28,167 nt of DNA from Haplomitrium mnioides (Eukaryota > Marchantiophyta > Haplomitriopsida > Calobryales): assembly GCA_049999725.1 (NCBI GenBank), contig JBNGIS010033747.1, forward strand, positions 1 to 28,167. Direction: 5' to 3'. The notes beneath the pieces were generated by a model. It had not been told where the DNA came from, searched no databases, and saw only the letters and a list, made by a program, of their open reading frames with translations. Positions 7,850 through 17,595 of the stretch are shown here, piece by piece; positions within the stretch are counted from its first letter, which is position 1; each line of letters begins with the position of its first letter. Position numbers and translations under genes: made by a program.

Positions 7850-8935
7850 GATCCCAATAATGTTAAGCTTTGCTCTGAAATTTTATATGAAGCTCATGAT
7901 TTCGCAATCGGAGGCCATGTTGGAATTGAGAAGACTTTGGACAATCTTCAATGAGTTTATTATTGGCCTAAAATGCATCAAGATGTGGAGGAATATGTTC
8001 GAAGTTGCTTGGTTTGTCAACAAAACAAGGCTACCAACCTTAAACGAGGAGGCTCATTGCAACCGTTACTTATCCCCAATCATCGATGGGTGCATGTAAG
8101 TATGGATATTGTGTGTGAGCTAACTCGTACTTCTACGGGCTATGATGCTATTGTTGTTTTTGTGGACAAGCTTAGCAAAATGATTCATATTCATCCAACT
8201 ACCAAATCAGTGACAACACCTGAGCTAGCACAAATTTATTTGGAGGCAGTCTACTCACATCATGGCATTTCCAAAGTTATTATTTTGGATCGAGGCACTC
8301 AATTCACCAGCATGTTTTGGCGCACTATATTTGGTCTTCTCAAAACCAAACTGGCTATGTCTACTGAAATTTGGTCTTATCACTCAGAATCTGATGGTCA
8401 AACTGAACGGGCCAACCGTACCATTGAGGATATGCTGCGAGCTTTTACTTTGGAAGAACAAGCGGAATGGGACTGACTACTACCTCTTGTGGAGTTCTTG
8501 TACAATAACTCCATCAACAATTCCACATGCGCTACACCTTTCTTTTTGATATATGGTGAGCATCCTACCACAATCTCTAGTCTTCAATATGCATCATCAT
8601 CGACCTCTAAGAGTCCAACTTTTGATGAGTTCCTTCATCGTCTACACCTTGGTATTTGACGAGCTAAGAAAAAACTGGAAGTTGCTCGTAACTGACAAAA
8701 GCAATATGCTGATACTCATCGTCGCAAGGTGACCTTTGCTATTGATGACCAAGTCTGGTTCTCCACGTCCAATCTTCCTTTGCTTCATTCGTGTAAGTTT
8801 AGTGCTCGTTTTATTGGTCCTTTTGCTATCTCTGCTCGCATTGGAGAATTTGCCTATCGGTTGGTTTTACCTTCTCACATGAAGATTCATCCAGTCTTTC
8901 ATGTCTCTTTACTCCGGGCTTTTGTCCCTCGGTCT
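7850..8935 (+). pseudogene. E2 integrase with GPF module, inactivated
   Basis: An N-terminal HHCC zinc domain (EAHDFAIGGHVG, then CLVCQQ at about 8006-8023). The core holds the three catalytic acids: Asp 8105-8107 (MDIVCEL), Asp 8288-8290 (LDRGTQF) and Glu 8405-8407 (QTERANR). 38 residues separate the last two instead of the usual 35, because EIWS stands where one residue is normal. Next come a VEFLYNN segment and the C-terminal GPF module (RFIGPFAI, about 8805-8830) with HPVFHVSLLRAF. Stops at 7952, 8474, 8657 and 8693 are all consistent with CGA to TGA. It would insert the element cDNA; this copy cannot. Confidence 0.93.
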
Positions 8936-8979
8936 GCCACTTTTACCAGCACCCAAGAACCTCCTCCACCACCTGAGCT

Positions 8980-9193
8980 TATTAATGGTTATGAAGAGTA
9001 TGAGGTTGAACAACTCTTGAAGAAACGTACGTGGCGCCGCGGTCGTTGTGAGATTGTGGAATATTTGGTTCGTTGGAAAACCTATCCTCTTTATGAAGCT
9101 ACTTGGGAGCCCTCGGAGAATTTGGCTAATGCCTCCGCACTTGTCCACTATTTTGAGAACTCTCTTACTCGCAACGAGGACGTTGCCTCTTAA
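8980..9193 (+). pseudogene. E2 chromodomain, C-terminus of pol
   Basis: The last ~60 residues of the pol frame form a chromodomain. YEEYEVEQLLKKR starts it (about 8990-9028), an Arg-rich loop follows, then EYLVRWKTYP and EATWEPSENL (about 9060-9122). The aromatic cage residues Tyr/Trp/Trp and the WEP motif are present. In chromoviruses this domain targets integration by reading histone marks. This stretch of the frame (8729-9193) has no stop and ends at TAA 9191-9193, 13 bases before the 3' LTR. It identifies E2 as a chromovirus. Confidence 0.92.
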
Positions 9194-9205
9194 AAGAGAT
9201 GAGGA
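9192..9205 (+). other. E2 polypurine tract
   Basis: AAAAGAGATGAGGA directly upstream of the 3' LTR (one T apart), overlapping the end of the pol stop codon. This is the expected position and composition for the plus-strand primer. Confidence 0.7.
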
Positions 9206-9206
9206 T

Positions 9207-9744
9207 TGTAATCATCCCTAATTTTAGTAAGCCATGACCAAAAATAATGTAAGATATAGTGTCAACTATGTCTAAAAAGATATTACTAAGTTAGAGTAGC
9301 AAAAACAGATTGCTATTATAGAGAATTGGATATGTGGCAAGAGGAGAGAAAGTCAACAAATTAAAGTGAAATAGGGAGCCTAGATAAGGACACGTGGCAA
9401 GTGGAGAATTAAAGTGAAGAGAAGGTTCTAAAGATAAGGACACGTGGCAGACGGAGAATTAAAGAAAGTGGAAGGTTCTAAGGATAAGGACATATGGCAG
9501 ATAGAGAATAAAGGTAAAGGGTGGTCCAATCAGAGTGAGAGAGAAAAAGAGCGGTCCAATTAGAAGATGATAGAAAAAGAACCAATAAGGTTCCTCTACC
9601 TATGTAAGCAAAGAGCTTTCTATCAAGTATATAAAGAAGGGAGAGTGCCTTGTTTGGAATCTCTTACCTTGTGAGTTTTTGAAGTCTTTGTGCGCTTCTC
9701 TTGTATGTGTTGTGCTAACTTGTGCATATGTAAGTAGTGTTACA
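9207..9744 (+). repeat. E2 3' LTR
   Basis: 538 bp, starting TGTAATC and ending GTGTTACA. It keeps the canonical TG...CA that the 5' copy has partly lost. G-box sites: CACGTGGC at 9391-9398 and 9441-9448, CATATGGC at 9491-9498, and an outlier ATGTGGCA near 9331. TATA box at 9628-9636. It is followed by the TGTCA duplication (9745-9749). Confidence 0.95.
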
Positions 9745-9749
9745 TGTCA
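9745..9749. repeat. E2 target-site duplication, right copy
   Basis: TGTCA, identical to 3589-3593 at the other end of E2. Confidence 0.9.
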
Positions 9750-10101
9750 CGTCCAATACTTGAAAATACCAAATTTTTGGGAGCAATGAATAATCACAAA
9801 AGACCAATAAGTGAAAGTAGTCGCTACAGCAAAGAATAACACTGTGTCAAAAATATCATCACTTGAAAATGACTCTAAGTCATACTGCTTACATTTCTTA
9901 AGGTTATACTCATAATTCTAAAGGTTATACTCATAAAAAATGTTAGAAATTACTAATATGAAAGCTTAGGAGCTTAATAAATCCTTTGAGTTGTCAAGCA
10001 TTAGACTCTTTATGGATGTGATAATTGACGTCATTGAGCTCATCAACAAAAAACTGCAATTTGTTTTCATTTGCATCCGTTGCATCTCTTGAACCTATAG
10101 C
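9750..10101. other. Unassigned DNA between E2 and the 57-bp array
   Basis: AT-rich sequence that continues whatever E2 inserted into, perhaps E1 LTR or its flank. A short direct repeat AAGGTTATACTCATAA occurs at about 9900 and 9922. On the minus strand, a stretch from about 10140 to 9997 is open (…AIGSRDATDANENKLQFF…) and ends at a TGA. I recognise no gene. Confidence 0.4.
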
Positions 10102-10413
10102 AACAACTCCATCTTTTTGCTTGGCCTTCCACTCTTTTGCCTTCTACAATGTAAAATGAACAACTCCATCTTGTTGTTTGGCCTTCCACTCTTTACCTTC
10201 TACAGTGTAAAATGAACAACTCCATCTTATTGCTTGGCCTTCCTCTCTTTTGCCTTATGCAATGTAAAATGAACAACTCTATTTTTTTGCTTGGCCTTTC
10301 ACTCTTTTGCCTTCAGCAATGTAAAATGAACAACTACATCTTGTTGCTTGGCCTTCCACTCATTTGCCTTCTCTAATATAAAATGAACAACTCCATCTTA
10401 TTGCTTGGCCTTC
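10102..10413. repeat. 57-bp minisatellite, left part
   Basis: Five units starting AACAACTCCATCTT, plus the first half of a sixth. Each unit is 57 bp (one is 56), with internal landmarks TTGCTTGGCCTTCC, ACTCTTTTGCCTT and AATGTAAAATG. The sixth unit is cut at 10413 by E3 and resumes at 26552. Units differ at several positions. The 57-bp length equals 19 codons, and some units are open on the minus strand, but no protein family is recognised. Confidence 0.9.
10409..10413. repeat. E3 target-site duplication, left copy
   Basis: CCTTC, repeated at 26547-26551 directly after the other LTR. Removing E3 and one copy restores an exact 57-bp minisatellite unit, which confirms the boundaries. Confidence 0.92.
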
Positions 10414-11841
10414 TGTCACTCTCCTCTTTCAAGACTTAACCTTCACATGTGCCACTTGGAAGGCAAAGGAGGACAAAATAGGGGAAATAGGTTCTTTTGT
10501 GAGATGGCCCCTAGCCAGTTATCACTTTAAGGCTTTAAAGAATTCTCCTTCTCTTTACAAGCCCTTTAACAGATCAACAATCACCTCAACACCACTCCTG
10601 CTCATTCACACTCAATACAATATACACATACACATAGACTGAGATACTCTTGTGGTAATCTGCAATATAATTTAGGGGTCCCAAATCTAGACCCAGCCAC
10701 CTTGTATACAAATCGGTTTCAGAATGCAATACCCCAAGTATCATGGAACAATGTTGAGAGACCTAACTACCCCTTCGTAGGGCTGTCCTCGGATCCAAAC
10801 AAATGGAATACCTATATACTCCTAGTCATAAGTGTTTCTTATACAATACAACAGAATTCAAATCTAACTAATACACTCATGCACAAATACAAACACACAT
10901 GCATTGCACTTCACCAAAATTGTATGCCTTACAGAACCACATGGATTGACTTCCCCACCAAACTCCTCCCTTATTCAACTCACAATCTCAATCTTCCTTC
11001 CATCTCCCACGAACACACCTTTCTTCTAGATAGTTTTTTAACTTCCCTCGCGACAAGCCCTGGATTTACTTCCTCAAACTTGGAAGAGAATTTCTCTAAC
11101 TTCCACCTCTGGAAGATAGTCCTCTCGATTGTTGGCTACTCACTCCACCTCTGAACCTTGAACATATCTTCTCTGTAGTGCACGGGCACTAACGCAGCCA
11201 CTCTCTTCTTAGCTCCACTTGAAAGATTAAACCAAAGCGCACTCCAAGCGTTTCTTAGTTTGATGCTCTTGTACAGATGATGCAGAGATGACTCCAAGAT
11301 CCCACTTGGCAGCCTCTCTCGAATTCTAGACAAATAAGATCTCCTTTGATTTCCCGTATCGATTCACCTCCACTAATAGTCCATTCGCAGAGATGAGTTC
11401 ACCTGGATCGTCCGAGCCTCTAGAGTTCCCTACCCAACAATTCTCAGTGCCCCTCAAGTCCACCTCCACCTCTGCTATCCCCCTACACAAGTACACTCGC
11501 CTTTTGTAAATCTTGACTGGGATCATTTCTTCCTTACGTCGTTGCATCTTCCTGTCCCAAGATCGTTTGCACGTCTCTAAATTGCATGTACACCAACTTG
11601 TTCAATGTCGTAGTCCGTCGATCTATACCCCTTAGGCTTCCACCCTTACGTATCTACCTCGTTTGAAAAGGTCGTTATTCTCTTTGGCCATAAGCTCCCG
11701 ACGTGCGACACCTATCCCGTCTATTTGAGGAATGATCCAAGTACAACTGTCAGTTCCAAGGGTTACGAGGTTTGGTCCAAAGAATCCCGTGGAACTGAGT
11801 CTGAAGAATCCCATGGAACCTAGAGTCCGCTATTGACTTTT

Positions 11842-11846
11842 CTTCT
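11842..11846. repeat. X1 target-site duplication, left copy
   Basis: CTTCT against CTTCC at 15729-15733. The uninterrupted LTR copy (24809-24813 region) reads CTTCC here, so the left copy has one C-to-T change. Confidence 0.65.
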
Positions 11847-14800
11847 TGTTAGGGCAGGAGATAGGAGATTGCGAAAGCTTCTAAAAGAGGTTTGTTGGAG
11901 CACAAAGAGGAGCACAGTCATCGGAGAACAACAAAGTGGTGTCTTCTGGCTATAAGGAAGTGCTATTCTGCCATTTCTTGGAGCATGACATAGAAGGTTG
12001 AAGCAAGTGAATTTTGAGAACCATTTAATATCAAATTTATAAGGGGTTGAGCGCCACCACATATGGTAGGAAACCCTAAAATGGAAGAACGTTAAAGGCG
12101 ATAATGGAGGCGGCGGAAAGATTTGTGGTTCAAGGGATGAGTGGCCGCCATTACGGTGCATTGTGGAGCTTTGAGTCATATGCTGGCTCTCAGCACCAAA
12201 GGCTAGAGCATGCTTCTTTGTGAGTGTACTTGTGTGCAACAACAATTGTAGAGCAGCAAAAAATTGCAGAAAATCTTCAGAAAAATCTGCGTAAGAGTTC
12301 GGGTGGTGAGTTTGCTTCGGCGAGCTCATTCTTTGTGCAAGGGGCTGGATCTTCGAGGCACCAAGTCGCCTGGAAAAATCCTCAAGAGAATTCAAAAGGA
12401 CTGGAACGAGCAAAGAGGGAATCGAATTGAGGAGATTTGGCAAGGAGGTTTTGAATACCAGAGTGAGGACATGGATTTATTGCAGATGATTATGTCGCAA
12501 AGGAGATCATCGTAGCCGCAGGAATTCACTATCTCAGAAGGAGGTCATGTAAGAGGAGGATTCGGATTGAAGAAGGATTTTTGCGTAGGGAGTGATCGGG
12601 TGCCAGGGAGCTCTGTCCAGGGAGCCAACAATCAGAGGAACCATTTCGCAGGTGGTTGAATTCGAGGAATAGAGGAGAAGGAGGAGGCAACTCACTTCAT
12701 GAGGAGAAAGACTGATCGAACAGCCAGGATGCGAGCAAGGCAGATTGTTGCAGTTGAAGCAGGGTGTGTCGTCTTGTTCTTTGGCAGCTCGTGGTTTGGG
12801 GTCGAGAGTTGTCGTGGTGATGATATCTCAATTTCCGGATTTCCGGAGTTCCGTCGGTAACAGCGGCTCGATTTAGAGGAAGAAAGGATCATGTGGGGAT
12901 GATCGTGAATGAAGTACGCCACCAAGCTAAATGCTGAAGACCGTAGGGAACGGTATTCCTCGAAGCTGACACGATTTTGCATTTGGAGGTGTGGAAGAAG
13001 TCTAGATTGCGGTGAAACTATCGAAGAGCGCCACCTCACATGCATGCCCAGGCAAAACTGCGAGCTCCATCTGCGATTCTGGAGGCTCGCGGTAGCCTCA
13101 CTCCACCAGGATTTGAACTGCTTCTATTATAACACAGTGAAGGAAGGGTTCAAGAATTGAGATAAAAGAGAAAAAAGCGAAGCTTTGTCCAAGCAAGCAC
13201 TGTAGATGCGAATTCGTGGAGGCCTTTTTGACCTGCAACCGAGTGCTGTTGGCATGATGATCCTCTGTATTATGATGCGACGGGGAGTTAAGGAGGCACA
13301 GCGGCAGAGATGGGCGACGCAGAAGTAATAAGGAGGAGGAGGCGCAGACGCAGGAGCGCTCGATTGATCAAAGAAACATGCAAAAGCCCAACTTCCGCAG
13401 GGGGAAGAGTTCATAATTGCGCTAAAGAAGATAGCCAGTGCTTGCGGATGCACTTTTCTTTACCTTGGAGCTGGATCATGCAGTGTGGTGAAAGTGGCGG
13501 GGGTCTTTCCACCTGCCGAATTCGAAGAGGAGCTCGCCATACCTGGTAGAAAGAGAACACCTTGGTAAAGGTGGTAACTAAGATATAGATGAATTGGCGA
13601 AATGAAGGGCGGGACGTTCTAACGCGAGGTATCTCAAGCACGAAGGATTGTGAAATGTCTGCGTATCTCTTCTGAAAGAGGACTACCATAAACAGTTTCG
13701 ATAATTCACCCAAAGGTCTTTTGTGAGGTGCTCACCGAAGAGGGAGAAAGTTACTTCGTCTGCTGTAAGGCAAGCGCATGTTAGCGGATTTGGCTGGAGT
13801 TGTATTGGGTCTGAGCGAAGTTGTAAAATGGAAGACGTTGATTCCATCCTCCCCGCTGCAACAACACAGAAAGGGAGCGATCAATCTTCTGGACAAGACT
13901 ACTAAGACTGACTGCATGAGTCGTGGATCTTTCCAACGATCTGTAGCAATGAATAAATATTTGGGAAGGCTGGTTCGTGAAAAGTTTATAACGATGCAAC
14001 TCATAAAAATGGTGATGAAGGCATACGGGAATGGTGTGGATTTTTGATTTAGAGCCCATAGCTGAAGGAGGGGAATAGGTGAGTAAGCAGAAAGGAAGAT
14101 GGCCTACCTAACAGAGCGATGGTTGGAGTCAAAGCTAGGTGGGTCATTATTGGGCAAGATTACTGGATTAATTTGCTTTTTCGAATTCTAGCATGAGGCT
14201 GCATGATACGCGAGTAATGAAGGAAGAACTCTGCAGCCTTCTGTAAGCAGACAGTGAGACCGATCTTGAGATGTCATGCAAGACTGAGTGAATAGCCACG
14301 GAGAAAATAGAGACGATCCTAAACAATTACCATAAATCAATTTGAGGCCCTGGATTGGGATCAGCGGACGTTCTGCATAGGGATGAAGAGTGGGTCTGAA
14401 AGAATCGAGAGGCTACAGCATTCACCACTATGCAGAAAGATTTATGAGAAGTCAAGAAATAGCAATACCTGCAGTAGCAGAGGAGACATTTGCTGACACT
14501 AGAAACGAGAAAGAAATATTTTGTGGGTGGCAGCAATATTGGGGAGCCTCCAAAATTGTGGGGACTCAGAATCCTGGTTTCTCAATTGCACGATTCAAAT
14601 TTGTCCATGATTGCTACTCTCTAATCAAGCTGCGTCAAAGAAGTTCAATTGTGAAGAGCTGGAGTATAGAAGACCATGAGGGTGACATTGAAGAGGCAAC
14701 AAAGCTGAAGACTTGCAGCAAAATTGTGGAGTTGTTGTGCATGTTTTCTGTTCTCATGGAACCTTCAACCAGTTTGGTGCATGTTTTGTAAGATGGCACT

Positions 14801-15728
14801 GAATTCTTGGGGCAGAGTGGTTGTTCAAGCAGAGAAGCAGATCAGGATTCAGGAGCTGAAAACATAGTGCTAAGGTGCAGCAATGAAGAAGTTCCAAAAG
14901 GGTAGAATCTCAGACATGAAGAAGATGATGGTAAGGGGATATTGGGAGTTATATGTTTTTGTTAGAAGTGTGTTGTTGCAGGTCTGGCCTAGGAATGGAG
15001 ATCTGAGAAAATTAAAAAGAGAGACAGCAGTAGGCCAGCACTGTTTTGTGATTTTGTTGTAGGTTGCAGGGAGATCAGAAGCATACCTTGTAGCTGGAGG
15101 CAGAACGTTTGTGTAGTAGTGTCATTGTGGAAGTGGAAGTTGGAGTGGAGAGAAAGGTGTGAAGTGCAAAAGCGTCATCATGGCTGAGTTTTCCCGTTAC
15201 CTCCAAAGAGTGGCAGAAACTCAGCATGAAGGACGTTGACCAAAACCTGCTGTCGGGAACTGATGACACCAGCAGGGAGTTGTGGCAGCTTGTCACTATC
15301 ATACATGATGAGGCTGAATGGTCTGAATTGTTGTGTTGACTCCACAAGGTGAAGATCGCACTGAGTACATCTGAGTAGTTTGTAGTTTGAATTTCTGAAG
15401 ACATGGAGTTTGGAAGATAGGAGAGTAGATATCTGGTTAGTAGTAAAGCAAATTGCAGAAGTATGACACCAGAAAATATAAAGTTAAAAGCATTACATTT
15501 CAGCCTTCAGTCTGTTATTTGTATTTCAGCCCTCTTCTCTCACATGTTGTGTGTTTCATGTATGCTATTTCACATATGTTAGTTTATACATGTCTGTAAG
15601 TTACTGAGTTTACAGAACAGAGCAGGGCTCCTCCCTTTTGCCTTGCTCTGTTCCAAGCAGTGGTGCCAGATATATAGTTTAAAAGAAAGCGCAGGGTTTA
15701 TCCCCTATGCCCTGCGCTAGTCGTAACA
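11847..15728. mobile_element. X1: unclassified 3882-bp insertion in E3 3' LTR
   Basis: Defined by comparison with the other E3 LTR, which lacks it. It starts TGTTAGGGC and ends GTCGTAACA, giving a 5-bp inverted terminus TGTTA/TAACA and a probable 5-bp duplication. TG...CA ends with a 5-bp duplication are LTR-retrotransposon hallmarks, yet I find no terminal direct repeat, primer site or coding domain inside. The plus strand is purine-rich (many GGAGGA runs). All ORFs are short; the longest minus one (12443-11820) crosses into the LTR and looks accidental. Two related hairpins sit at the right end (15615-15718). Candidates: a large non-autonomous LTR derivative with lost LTRs, or another transposon type. 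Confidence 0.8.
15615..15718. repeat. Pair of related hairpins at the X1 right end
   Basis: Hairpin 1: 15615-15628 pairs with 15640-15653, a 14-bp stem with one G-T pair and an 11-nt loop. Hairpin 2: 15688-15696 pairs with 15710-15718, a 9-bp stem with a 13-nt loop, ending 10 bases before the X1 terminus. The two are diverged copies of one another, 69 bases apart, both built as AG.GCAGGG…GCC.TGC.CT after an AGTTTA.A.AGAA lead-in. Confidence 0.7.
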
Positions 15729-15733
15729 CTTCC
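15729..15733. repeat. X1 target-site duplication, right copy
   Basis: CTTCC, matching the uninterrupted LTR. See the left copy at 11842-11846. Confidence 0.65.
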
Positions 15734-15798
15734 GCAACCGCCGTTCGACGCTGTCTTCAACCGAGAAGCTTGACCGTCGCATTGACCTTGATCTGCAG

Positions 15799-16488
15799 TT
15801 GACCACGGACCCAAGTCCAAAGAATCCAACGGATTGGTGAGTCCGAAGGATCCCTCGGAACCTGAGTTCCGAGGTTGACTTTTCTTCCGTGGCCACCGCC
15901 CGACGATGTCTTCAACCCGAAAGTTGGACCGTCGCGCTGACTTGCGTTCTGAAGTTGACCCTAGCTTTGACCCAAAGGATCCCTCAGACAGGTAAGTCCA
16001 AAGAACCCCTCGGACTACTGAGTACGAGGTTGACTTTCTTCTATAGGGTGCCATCTGACTTCACTTTCAACAGGAAAGGTGGATCGCCGTGCTAACATGA
16101 GGTTCCGAAGTTGACTGTGGGAGATTCCAAAATATTCCTTGGATAAGGAGTCCGAAGGAAACCACAGAACCTCTGGGCGTGCAATTGACTTGGTTGCGCA
16201 TGGCGCCGTCCAACCCAGCTTTCAACAGGGAAAGTGGACCACCACGCTGACTTGGGTTTCGAAGTTGACCACGAGAGATTCCAGAATATTCCTCGGATAG
16301 GGAGTCCGAAAGAAACCATGGAACTTGTAGGCTCGTAGTTGACTTGGTTTTGCATGGCGCCGTTTTCAACCAGGAAGGTAGACCGCCGCACTGACTTGCA
16401 TCCGTGGTTGACCGAGGCTTTGACTCGAAGGATCCAACGGATAGGGGAGTTTGCAGAATCCCTTGGACTCCTAAGTCCAAGGTTGACC
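15799..16488. promoter_or_regulatory. TTGACY repeat array in E3 3' LTR
   Basis: Ten TTGAC[C/T] motifs at 15799, 15875, 15955, 16030, 16111, 16185, 16265, 16339, 16408 and 16483, mostly alternating about 75 and 80 bases apart. An eleventh position near 16554 has decayed to ATGTGACC. It corresponds to the array at 24880-25661 in the other LTR. TTGACY is the W-box core bound by WRKY factors. The phase is conserved between the two LTRs because both descend from one sequence. Confidence 0.6.
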
Positions 16489-16587
16489 TTCTTCGGCATG
16501 GTGCTGTCCGACGCCATTTTCAATAGGGAAGGTGAATTGTTGTACTGACTTGGGGTTTCGATGTGACCAAAGGACTCAATTGAACTT

Positions 16588-16743
16588 GCCACGATTTCAA
16601 AGAAGCCCTTGGACACCTATGAGGACACCACGTTTCTGCAGAAGCCCGCTTATAATTCCGAGGATGCCATGTTTCTACATAATCTTCCGATCACCTCCAA
16701 GGACGCCACGTTTTCATAGAAGTCTGCTAAACCGTGAAGGAAG
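16588..16743. repeat. 39-bp tandem repeat, 4 units, E3 3' LTR
   Basis: Units start GCCACG or ACCACG about every 39 bases (16588, 16627, 16666, 16705) and contain AGAAGCCC and ACACCT.CGAGGAC-type segments. The other LTR has six units (25680-25913). Confidence 0.65.
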
Positions 16744-17366
16744 TGGTTTTGGACCCCCAATAGAAACCGTCAACACATGAGGAAGCAGAGCGTTCCTCGA
16801 TCCTCGGCGTCATCGTTGCTTACAAAGGTCATTTCCCCTCCTCTCAATTCTTGCTTCTGGCGTGCAGCATTTGAAAGCTTGCGCTGTAGCATTCCCCTTA
16901 CTTGTGGTCCCTTCCATTGTTGTTGATCTTCGATCTCTGCCCCGCATCTCTAGTCCTCCTCCTCTGGTCCCCGATCCTTCTTCACTTTCGAAGTTGCCTT
17001 TCCTTCTTCTTCTCAGCTGATCGCCTCTGGTAAGCGCTCCATTTCCTCCTTGCTCTGGCCTTGATCCTCGCATTTCAATGATGCTCGCATGCTCTAGTCC
17101 GCTTCCTTCAAATTTTAGTGTTGCCTCCATTCGTTAGCTGCCTCAACTCCCTTCTCCCACTCCGAAGCGATCCCGCAAGCCCTTCTTTTGTCGACCTCCC
17201 TTCCTTCCCCGCCACGACCCAATTCCACTCGGATCCAAGCAATCCGCTCTTAGTGGAGTTGATCTGCTGCTTCCGGTGTACTTAAACACTTATGAGAGAG
17301 GAAATGCCCCATTGCAACCTTCGATTTCACGAATTCTTCCCTAGTGCCTCATGTCACCGGTTAACA

Positions 17367-17380
17367 TAACTCCCCATTTA
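17367..17380 (-). other. E3 polypurine tract
   Basis: The minus strand reads TAAATGGGGAGTTA immediately upstream of the E3 3' LTR. Purine-rich with GGGGA, in the right place for plus-strand priming. Confidence 0.55.
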
Positions 17381-17595
17381 AATATGAAGCATCCTCGCGA
17401 ACACTCTTCTCCGTTCCTCAATTTTGCTGGTTGCCTCCCTAGAAGTGGTCGCTGCCTAGCTAGACACAAAGCTGTCGTAGTGCAATTTCACAAACTCATG
17501 CACTCACACACCCACACCCTCGCCACACTCACACACCCAACACACTCACCACTGACTCACCCTCACCACACTCACACACCCAACACACTCACACT
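17381..17595 (-). other. E3 3' untranslated region with a CA-rich repeat
   Basis: No coding domain. At about 17500-17592 the plus strand is an imperfect array of CACTCACACACCCAACA-type units, with a near-duplicated segment at about 17533-17560 and 17563-17590. On the element's own strand this is a GT-rich, C-poor tract between the integrase end and the purine tract. Confidence 0.6.

Larger units (their letters stand above)
3594..9744 (+). mobile_element. E2: complete but inactivated Ty3/gypsy chromovirus
   Basis: A 6151-bp LTR retrotransposon. It has 538-bp LTRs, matching TGTCA duplications, an initiator-Met primer site, a leader with two small ORFs, gag and protease in one frame from 4791, RT-RNase H-integrase-chromodomain in a second frame to 9193, and a purine tract before the 3' LTR. 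The chromodomain and GPF module place it among plant chromoviruses. Inactivating changes: many stops, one frame change near 6404, altered zinc knuckle (C to Y), altered protease triad (DSG to DFG) and altered RT box (LDN). The LTRs differ at about 40 of 538 positions by eye, mostly transitions. Confidence 0.95.
10414..17366 (-). repeat. E3 3' LTR, interrupted by X1
   Basis: Starts TGTCACTC and ends GGTTAACA on the plus strand. It aligns throughout with 23333-26546, except for X1 (11847-15728). Without X1 and its duplication it is about 3066 bp, some 150 bp shorter than the other LTR; fewer 24-bp units (2 against 4) and 39-bp units (4 against 6) explain most of that. It has short ORFs on both strands that match ORFs in the other LTR. 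Confidence 0.92.

Noticed and set aside
10102-10413. 57-bp array as a CRISPR array
   Set aside because: Units are contiguous and similar along their whole length with no unique spacers, and the DNA is plant.
11136-11333. 65-aa minus ORF shared with 24056-24253
   Set aside because: About 10 of 65 residues differ, as expected for neutral LTR divergence. No start context or family.
11820-12443. 207-codon minus-strand ORF at the left end of X1
   Set aside because: It runs across the X1 boundary into the E3 LTR, so it cannot be a native gene of either. Composition reflects the pyrimidine-rich minus strand, and no domain is seen.
11847-15728. X1 as a Helitron
   Set aside because: A hairpin near the end and a CTAG at 15717-15720 suggested it. 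But the empty-site comparison puts the end 8 bases further on with a 5-bp target duplication, and the 5' end is not TC.
16810-17130. LTR ORF shared with 25982-26299, as a possible LTR-encoded protein
   Set aside because: About 25 of 105 residues differ between the two LTRs, in line with ~10% neutral DNA divergence. Shared ancestry of LTR pairs alone explains the matching frame.
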